Part shown: piece after piece, positions 58,394 to 64,000 of the stretch
Numbering within the stretch: the stretch's first letter is position 1
Layout: every line of letters starts with the position of its first letter
DNA from: an uncultured Erythrobacter sp.
GTDB taxonomy: Bacteria; Pseudomonadota; Alphaproteobacteria; Sphingomonadales; Sphingomonadaceae
Direction: 5' to 3'
Assembly: GCF_947492365.1 (NCBI RefSeq)
Contig: NZ_CANLMB010000001.1
Location: 372,001-436,000, forward strand
DNA: 64,000 bases
Program-made: the position numbers and the translations under genes
Notes under the pieces: model-generated
Told to the model about the DNA's origin: nothing
Databases searched by the model: none
Seen by the model: the letters and a program-made list of their open reading frames with translations, nothing else

Positions 58394-59718
58394 TCCTCAA
58401 GCCACTTGATCGAATAGTCGCCGTGCAGCACGTCGGTCTGCTTCAGCAATTCCTGATGGAGCGGGATGTTGGTTTTGACCCCTTCGACGACCATTTCCTC
58501 CAGCGCGCGGCGCAGGCGCATGATGCAGCCTTCGCGGTTGCGGCCATAGACGATCAATTTGGCGATCATGGAATCGTAATAAGGCGGGATCGAGTAGCCG
58601 GCGTAAAGCCCTGAATCGACCCGCACATGCATCCCGCCAGCCGGGTGGTAGTGCGTCACTTTGCCGGGCGAGGGAGCGAAGGTGAACGGGTCTTCGGCAT
58701 TGATCCGGCATTCGATGGCGTGGCCGTTGAATTCCAGATCTTCCTGCGCCACCGAAAGCGGCTTGCCTGAGGCGACGCGGATCTGTTCGCGCACCAGATC
58801 GACGCCGGTGATTGCTTCGGTGACGGGGTGTTCAACCTGAAGGCGGGTGTTCATTTCGATGAAGTAGAACTCGCCGTCTTCCCACAGGAATTCGATCGTG
58901 CCCGCGCCGCGATAGGCCATGTCGCGCATCGCCTTGGAGCAAACCTCGCCCATGCGCATGCGCTCATCATGGCTGATGACGGGGGAGGGCGCCTCTTCGA
59001 GCACTTTCTGGTGGCGGCGTTGGAGCGAGCAATCGCGCTCACCCAGATGGATCGCATTGCCGTTTCCATCGCCGAACACCTGGAACTCGATATGGCGCGG
59101 ATTGCCTAGATATTTCTCGATATAGACGGTCGCATCGCCGAAAGCGGCCTTCGCCTCGGACCCGGCCTGTTGCATCAAAGTGGCGAGCTGGTCTTCGCTC
59201 TCGCACACTTTCATGCCGCGACCGCCGCCGCCAGAGGCAGCTTTGATGATTACCGGATAGCCGATCTCGGCGGCGATCTTCTTGCCTTCTTCAGGGTCGG
59301 ATACCGCGCCGTCAGAGCCAGGGACCAGCGGCAGGCCCAGTGCGCCAGCGGTCTTCTTCGCCTGAACCTTGTCACCCATTGTGACGATATGTTCGGGCTT
59401 CGGGCCGATCCATTTCAGATCATGCGCCTCAACGATCTCGGCGAACTGGGCGTTCTCGGACAGAAAGCCGTAGCCGGGATGGATCGCGTCGCATCCGGCC
59501 ACTTCGGCGGCCGAGATGATGTTGGCGTGGTTGAGATAGCTGTCGGTCGCAGCGGGCGGGCCGATGCACACGGCGTGGTCGGCCAGCCGCACATGCATGG
59601 CATCGGCGTCAGCGGTGGAGTGCACCGCGACTGTTTCGATCCCCATTTCATGCGCCGCGCGGTGAATGCGCAATGCGATTTCGCCGCGATTGGCGATCAG
59701 GATGCGGGTGATACTCAT
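58369..59718 (-). CDS. accC: Acetyl-CoA carboxylase biotin carboxylase subunit
   Basis: A 449-residue ATP-grasp enzyme with the standard AccC motifs: IANRGEIALRIHRA near the N-terminus, KAASGGGGRGMKV (ATP loop), ERDCSLQRRHQKVLEEAPS and FIEMNTRLQVEHPVTE (catalytic). It carboxylates the biotin of AccB for fatty acid synthesis. accB precedes it by 6 bp. Confidence 0.97.
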   Translation of the reverse strand: MSITRILIANRGEIALRIHRAAHEMGIETVAVHSTADADAMHVRLADHAVCIGPPAATDSYLNHANIISAAEVAGCDAIHPGYGFLSENAQFAEIVEAHDLKWIGPKPEHIVTMGDKVQAKKTAGALGLPLVPGSDGAVSDPEEGKKIAAEIGYPVIIKAASGGGGRGMKVCESEDQLATLMQQAGSEAKAAFGDATVYIEKYLGNPRHIEFQVFGDGNGNAIHLGERDCSLQRRHQKVLEEAPSPVISHDERMRMGEVCSKAMRDMAYRGAGTIEFLWEDGEFYFIEMNTRLQVEHPVTEAITGVDLVREQIRVASGKPLSVAQEDLEFNGHAIECRINAEDPFTFAPSPGKVTHYHPAGGMHVRVDSGLYAGYSIPPYYDSMIAKLIVYGRNREGCIMRLRRALEEMVVEGVKTNIPLHQELLKQTDVLHGDYSIKWLEEWLAERES

Positions 59719-59724
59719 CCCGGA

Positions 59725-60216
59725 TTACCCGATGACGACGAGCGGCTGGTCAAATTCGACCGGCTGGGCGTTCTCGACGAGGATAGCCTTGATCGTGCCC
59801 GCTTTGTCGGCGGCAATCGGGTTCATCACCTTCATCGCCTCGACGATCAGCAGCGTGTCGCCTTCGGACACCTTGTCACCGACCTTGACGAAGTTCGGCG
59901 CGCTTGGCTCTGCGGCGAGATAGACGGTGCCCACCATCGGCGATTTGAGCGCGTCGGCATTGTCGGCAGGAGCCTCGGCCACAGGCGCGGCGGCGGCAGG
60001 CGCCGGAGCAGCCGGTGCGGGAGCAGCGACAGGCGCATGCATCGCAGATGCAGCCATGACGCTGCCACCGCGCGACACGCGGATCTTGCGATCATTGTCC
60101 TCGACTTCGATTTCAGTGAGCCCGGTTTCGCCCAGCATCTCGGCCAGTTCACGAACCAGTGCAGTGTCGATATTCATGCCGGATTTGACCCCGGCGCTTG
60201 GCTTCTTGGTAGCCAT
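59725..60216 (-). CDS. accB: Acetyl-CoA carboxylase biotin carboxyl carrier protein
   Basis: A 163-residue BCCP. The C-terminal biotinyl domain contains VEAMKVMN, with the lysine to be biotinylated by BirA; an Ala/Pro-rich swinging linker lies at about 62-86. It works with AccC and the AccA/AccD transcarboxylase. It lies in the classic aroQ-accB-accC order. Confidence 0.96.
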   Translation of the reverse strand: MATKKPSAGVKSGMNIDTALVRELAEMLGETGLTEIEVEDNDRKIRVSRGGSVMAASAMHAPVAAPAPAAPAPAAAAPVAEAPADNADALKSPMVGTVYLAAEPSAPNFVKVGDKVSEGDTLLIVEAMKVMNPIAADKAGTIKAILVENAQPVEFDQPLVVIG

Positions 60217-60320
60217 GCAATCCCCTATTTTGATTTCAGGCGTGACTATTCACGCCAATTGCGGCTGGCAAGTGGCAAATGACACATTTGTTGCAATTTT
60301 GCGGCGTGTCCCAAGTGGGG

Positions 60321-60770
60321 TCAAACTTCGCCTGACGCTACGGATTCCAGCGCAAGGCGGTAGGAATCGGCGCCATGCCCTTCGAAAGTCTTGGCCGCCG
60401 CCATTCCGACATAAGACAGGTGGCGGAATTCTTCTCGCGTTTTTGGATCAGAAAGATGCACTTCTATAACCGGAGTGGTTATCGCCTTGATCGCGTCGAG
60501 CAATGCAATCGAAGTATGCGTGTAAGCCGCCGCATTGAGCAAAACCGCGCGCGCACCTTCGGCCTGCGCCTCGTGGAGCCAATCGACCAGCATCCCTTCA
60601 TGATTGGTCTGGCGCATGTCGATGGTAAAGCCAAGCTCGCTTGCACGATCCTCCAGCATCCCAGCAATCTCGTCGAGCGTGGTCGAGCCGTAAATCTCAG
60701 GCTCGCGCAGGCCGAGCAGGTTTAAGTTCGGGCCGTTGAGGACGTAGATGGTATTGGAAGTCTGGTTCAT
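60321..60770 (-). CDS. aroQ: 3-dehydroquinate dehydratase, type II
   Basis: A 149-residue type II dehydroquinase. LNGPNLNLLGLREPEIYG is the N-terminal active-site segment with the catalytic tyrosine (Y27) and arginine; NAAAYTHTSIAL and VIEVHLSDPKTREEFRH hold the substrate-binding and catalytic histidine residues. Third step of the shikimate pathway. ATG 60770 matches the family N-terminus. Confidence 0.96.
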   Translation of the reverse strand: MNQTSNTIYVLNGPNLNLLGLREPEIYGSTTLDEIAGMLEDRASELGFTIDMRQTNHEGMLVDWLHEAQAEGARAVLLNAAAYTHTSIALLDAIKAITTPVIEVHLSDPKTREEFRHLSYVGMAAAKTFEGHGADSYRLALESVASGEV

Positions 60771-60849
60771 GCCTGTCGGAGCTAGCCGCTGGCGTCGCGT
60801 TTGGGAAGATTCCGTGGTAGTATGATCGCAAGTGTTTGGGGGAATTGTT

Positions 60850-61614
60850 ATGAAACGCATTCTTGGAATAGCTTTGGCAGCAGCAATAGCCGGACAAGCC
60901 GCGCCGCTTGCCGCGGAAAACTACGCCGAAACCGCCGCACAACTGGCGAATGCTATCCGGACCGGCGACACCGATACGCAGCGTGAGACTTTGCCGCCGC
61001 TCACCACACCAGAATATGCCGAGATTGCCGATCTTGCGAATTGCGACGCCTATATGGGCTCGGCCGGGGGTGCGGAATATCTGGTGATCGACTGGATCTG
61101 CCCGTCTGTTTCCGGAGAGTCAGAGCGCAAGCGATCAACCCTGATGCTGTTCGATGATCACGGCGAATTGTTGGGCTTTGCGATCAATGCGAGGATTGGC
61201 GATCTCGCTCCTAGCGAAGCCGCTTTGACAAGCACCGATTTGCCAATGCCGCGATCGTTGTTGCGCGATTTTGCCGAAGCGGTGACAAGTGGCGAAGACG
61301 CTTCGCTGGGCGGGTTGATCAATCTGGGGGAATTCGAATTGGCCCGGCTGGCGCTCTATCGCAGCGGAAATTTCCGCGTCTCGCGTTCCAGGCTGAATGG
61401 CAATTACCACGTCCTCTTTTACGAGGGCAGTAGGCGGTCCGGCCTTAGAAGCCGTGCCGTCTTGCAATTCGACGAGCAAGGCAGGCCCATAGGTCTGTTA
61501 TTCACCCCGACCTACTTCCCGCGCGACCGTTCGCGCTATCACGACGATCGGCGCTTCACGCAAAGATTGGCAAACGAGCGGGCAAGCATTCGTTCGCGTT
61601 GCGCGGTCTGCTGA
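60850..61614 (+). CDS. Exported protein of unknown function
   Basis: A 254-residue protein with a clear signal peptide (MKRILGIALAAAIAGQA to about residue 23, cleaved near PLAAEN). The mature part alternates short helices and strands (YLVIDWICPS, RSTLMLFDDHGELLGFAI, YHVLFYEGS, RAVLQFDEQGRPIGLLFTP) and ends in a basic, Cys-containing tail. I recognise no family. It is divergent from aroQ. The TTGGGGGAATTG before ATG 60850 is a weak ribosome site. Confidence 0.72.
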   Translation: MKRILGIALAAAIAGQAAPLAAENYAETAAQLANAIRTGDTDTQRETLPPLTTPEYAEIADLANCDAYMGSAGGAEYLVIDWICPSVSGESERKRSTLMLFDDHGELLGFAINARIGDLAPSEAALTSTDLPMPRSLLRDFAEAVTSGEDASLGGLINLGEFELARLALYRSGNFRVSRSRLNGNYHVLFYEGSRRSGLRSRAVLQFDEQGRPIGLLFTPTYFPRDRSRYHDDRRFTQRLANERASIRSRCAVC

Positions 61615-61638
61615 TACGGGTGGAGAAAGGGGCGGGCA

Positions 61639-62052
61639 TTACCTATCAACCCCTTTGACCTTACCCCACTGCCGCGCGGCGGTGTAGCCGAGATAGCCGG
61701 TGCCGAAGAGCGCATAGAGCGGCTCGGGCAATCCGCTGAGATAAGCGTTCATGCCGCGCGCAATGTCGCTCGCGGTGGCGGGGCTGAAGGCGGCGAGGAG
61801 GCCCATGGGTAGCGCGGTCAGGATCAGCACATACATCACGTAGAGGAAGCTGGGCCGCGCGCGGCTGGTCCATGGGTCGGTCGAATTGGCTTCGGCGACG
61901 ATGGCTTGCAGGCGCGCTTCGATCAGCTGCATCTCCTGCGTGCCTTCGAGCTTGAGCAGTTCAAATTGCGCTTTGGCGCGCGCTTCCTTGTCAGGAATGA
62001 TCTTGTCGAGGATCGAGGTGATCGGGCCGATGAGGGATTCGAGTAGGGCCAT
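61639..62052 (-). CDS. GTA-type three-transmembrane holin-like protein
   Basis: A 137-residue protein: a helical charged N-terminus (about 15-55), then STDPWTSRARPSFLYVMYVLIL, the hallmark of the GTA_holin_3TM family, and two or three hydrophobic helices. In gene transfer agents the family helps release particles by lysing the host. No other GTA or phage genes are visible here, so this is a solitary copy, possibly a lone GTA regulon member or a relict. Confidence 0.82.
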   Translation of the reverse strand: MALLESLIGPITSILDKIIPDKEARAKAQFELLKLEGTQEMQLIEARLQAIVAEANSTDPWTSRARPSFLYVMYVLILTALPMGLLAAFSPATASDIARGMNAYLSGLPEPLYALFGTGYLGYTAARQWGKVKGVDR

Positions 62053-62131
62053 AAAGCGCGCTCCGGTTGGTGAGTCGCACTCTAATAACCAAATAGGTTC
62101 TTGTAGGAAAGTGTCTGTGCCCTACAGGTGA

Positions 62132-63016
62132 TTACTCTGCCTGACCGGCCTCTGCCAGCAGTCGCTGTGCCAGCGCCAGATGCGGGCGGTCGAGCATATT
62201 GCCATCGAGCTGCACCGCGCCTGCGCCGGGATTGTCGGCAAAGGCTTGGATGATCGCGCGGGCGTGGCCGAGTTCCTCGGCGCTGGGCGTGAATGCCTCG
62301 TTGATCGGAGCGACCTGCGCGGGGTGGATCGCCAGCATTCCGCGAAAACCCTGCGCGCGCACGCGGCGGGCGCGGGCTTCGAGCTTTTCGAGGTCGCGGA
62401 ATTCGGGCTGGACGGTTTCAATCGGGGCAACGCCGGCCTTGACCGCACCGAGCAGGCACAGGCTGCGCGCCATCTCGAAGACATGGGTGTATTCGCCGTC
62501 TGCGCCGTGCTGTTCGCGTGCGCCTAATTCGCTGGAGAGATCTTCCGCCCCCCAGCTCATCCCGACGAGACGCGGCGCGCCGTCATAGGTGCCGGTGGTG
62601 AACATCGCGGCGGCGGTTTCGGTGACGAGCGCGGCGACCTTGGTTGAGCCGGGCGCGATGCCAGCAGCTTCTTCGCGCGGCGTGAGCATAGCATCGAGCG
62701 TCGCCACGTCGTGGCCGCCTTCCGCCTTGGGCAGGAATACGCCGCCCGGCCCTGCGGCGATGATCGCATCGAGATCAGCCTCGGTCAGGCCGGATGACAG
62801 CGGATTGACCCGCACCCACACACGCGCCTTGTTACCAGCTCCGGCAATCGCAGCGGCGACCATCTCGCGGGCAGCAGGCTTGCGGTCGGGCACCACCGAA
62901 TCTTCCAGATCGAGCAGCGCGATATCCGCCTCGCTCGCAATCGCCTTACCCATCTTCTTCTCGCTATCGCCCGGAGCGAACAGCCAGCTGCGCATGCGAA
63001 GGGGTGTAGCGGTCAT
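62132..63016 (-). CDS. HpcH/HpaI aldolase family CoA-ester lyase (CitE/Mcl-like)
   Basis: A 294-residue beta-barrel lyase. RSWLFAPGDSEKKM is the CitE-like N-terminus, IALLDLEDSVVPDRK holds the acidic metal site, VWVRVNPLSSG the arginine strand, and LVGMSWGAEDLSSELG the second acid. The likely substrate is a malyl- or citramalyl-CoA type thioester. ATG 63016 gives the family N-terminus; the frame opens further upstream to 63127. Confidence 0.85.
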   Translation of the reverse strand: MTATPLRMRSWLFAPGDSEKKMGKAIASEADIALLDLEDSVVPDRKPAAREMVAAAIAGAGNKARVWVRVNPLSSGLTEADLDAIIAAGPGGVFLPKAEGGHDVATLDAMLTPREEAAGIAPGSTKVAALVTETAAAMFTTGTYDGAPRLVGMSWGAEDLSSELGAREQHGADGEYTHVFEMARSLCLLGAVKAGVAPIETVQPEFRDLEKLEARARRVRAQGFRGMLAIHPAQVAPINEAFTPSAEELGHARAIIQAFADNPGAGAVQLDGNMLDRPHLALAQRLLAEAGQAE

Positions 63017-63056
63017 ATGCAATCCTCTTGATCCAGTTGCGGTCCGAGTAGGGTGC

Positions 63057-64000
63057 TTAGAACGATCCTTCAATATCGAACGAATAGATCGTGCCGAAAC
63101 GGCGGCGGCGTTCCTCGAACCCGTCAATCTGTCCGGCGGCGCGATCGGTGAAGAAGGTCCGGTCGAAATTGTTGTTGCGGCCCAGAACGTTGCCGACGCG
63201 GAAGCGGGCGGTCATGCCTAACACGTCTTTGTGTTCGACAAACACGCGGGCGAAGCCGGGGCCTTCGGTTCGCTGCGAAATCTCTGAGAGGCGGACATCG
63301 GGGCGGTCTTCGTCAAAGCGGTAGGCCGCGCCGATCGCCCAGTTCGTGCCTGCGAAATCCTGCCGCAGCTCGGCATCGACGGAGATGTAATCAAAGCCGG
63401 ATATCTCGCGCGTTTCTCCGGTTAGCGGATCGCGCACTTTGCTTTCGGAAAGCTCGACACTGCTGTCCAGCCGCAGACCGTTAATGCCGAGAGGGTCGAA
63501 CAATAGCGTTAGTTCAGCCTCGATGCCGCGGGTCGTTGCGGAATCGATATTGCCGGGCGCTTCGCCGCCGCCTTCGATCGGGATCTGGTCGACGATATCG
63601 CTGATATCCTCGTAAAAGCCGCGCAGATTGAGCGAGCCGAGATCACCTAGGCTCTGCGTGGCCTCGATCTCGAACAGCCAGCTTTGCGGAGGCACCAGAT
63701 TGGCGTTGGTGACGTTGACGCGGTCTTGGTCGAGATTGGTCGAGGCGATGAAATCGAAGAAGTTGAGCTGCCCCACCACTCGCTCGACCCGGCCCGACAC
63801 GTTGAGCGTCTCGTTGGCCTTCCAGTCGAATGCGGCGAAGCCCTGCGGGCGATAGAATGTGCGGGTGAGACCTTGCGCGCCGGTCTGGCTGATCTTCGAA
63901 TATTCGCCGCCCAGCGACAGCTGCATTTGCAGATTGCCGGTGAGCGCGCGGCTGTATGTAATAGTGGCCTCGGCGCGGTCCTCGTCGACGCGCGCGCTGG
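63057..64000 (-). CDS. TonB-dependent outer membrane receptor, C-terminal part (runs off the right edge)
   Basis: The frame stays open from 63057 to the end of the window, so the start is outside. The visible part of about 314 residues is alternating amphipathic strands (SGRVERVVGQLNFFDF, GLRLDSSVELSESKV, FDYISVDAELRQDF) of a beta-barrel. It ends in SFDIEGSF, a typical terminal-strand ending with phenylalanine. The substrate cannot be read without the plug domain. Confidence 0.8.
   Translation of the reverse strand, partial: SARVDEDRAEATITYSRALTGNLQMQLSLGGEYSKISQTGAQGLTRTFYRPQGFAAFDWKANETLNVSGRVERVVGQLNFFDFIASTNLDQDRVNVTNANLVPPQSWLFEIEATQSLGDLGSLNLRGFYEDISDIVDQIPIEGGGEAPGNIDSATTRGIEAELTLLFDPLGINGLRLDSSVELSESKVRDPLTGETREISGFDYISVDAELRQDFAGTNWAIGAAYRFDEDRPDVRLSEISQRTEGPGFARVFVEHKDVLGMTARFRVGNVLGRNNNFDRTFFTDRAAGQIDGFEERRRRFGTIYSFDIEGSF

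Overview
The window looks like chromosomal DNA of a GC-rich, aerobic, Gram-negative alphaproteobacterium, most likely a sphingomonad of the Erythrobacteraceae type. The evidence is the gene content and local order: DUF983-SURF1-thrC, class I lysyl-tRNA synthetase, an RcnB-like protein, accB-accC beside aroQ, a BamB lipoprotein beside a YfgM-like protein, a TonB-dependent receptor, and an FnrL-type regulator. The taxonomic call is an inference from protein resemblance; no database was searched.

Layout. 1-6.2 kb: end of a cytochrome oxidase assembly cluster (DUF983, SURF1), threonine synthase, an rRNA-methyltransferase-like enzyme, folB, a small unknown gene and moaA-moaD-moaE, tightly packed on the + strand. 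Next is a small membrane protein behind a perfect FNR box, and a lipoprotein-fnrL operon facing it. 7.6-13.5 kb: rplU-rpmA, a GNAT, a TetR regulator, ygfZ, an ATP-grasp enzyme, pyrC and rarD. 13.5-19.3 kb: a possible structured RNA, a lipoprotein, an astD-like dehydrogenase, and a large YadA-type trimeric autotransporter. 19.3-32.6 kb: selO, hydrolase, glycosyltransferase, YfgM-BamB, an ICMT-like enzyme, two tandem ABM monooxygenases, gshA, rsmE, ubiA, an SRAP protein, and a divergent VOC/soxR pair sharing a SoxR box. 32.6-41.5 kb: sixA, sterol desaturase, a dinG-like helicase coupled to a membrane AraC regulator, a TM2 protein and lysS.

41.5-49.9 kb: a palindromic repeat, a prolyl-4-hydroxylase-like protein, an extreme arginine-repeat RcnB-like protein, a PNPOx-like protein and a degenerate GGDEF protein. 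Then comes a small accessory patch: a GIY-YIG nuclease between palindromic repeats, followed by an AT-richer TIR-coiled coil-Tudor-like gene directly behind ettA. An M28 peptidase follows. 49.9-64 kb: tRNA-Pro and a CAU tRNA, a polysaccharide deacetylase, a divergent histidine kinase, an Lrp regulator, an ethylene-receptor-like protein that has lost its phospho-accepting histidine, a lipoprotein plus membrane-TIR pair, PhyH-accC-accB-aroQ, an orphan GTA-type holin, a CoA-ester lyase, and the 3' part of a TonB-dependent receptor running off the right edge.

Most of the window is housekeeping. The parts most worth attention are the two different TIR proteins (45.7-46.7 kb and 55.8-57.6 kb), the ethylene-receptor-like pseudokinase (54.6-55.8 kb), the repeat-flanked GIY-YIG nuclease (45.2-45.7 kb), the SoxR and FNR operator/regulator pairs, and several unexplained structured intergenic sequences.
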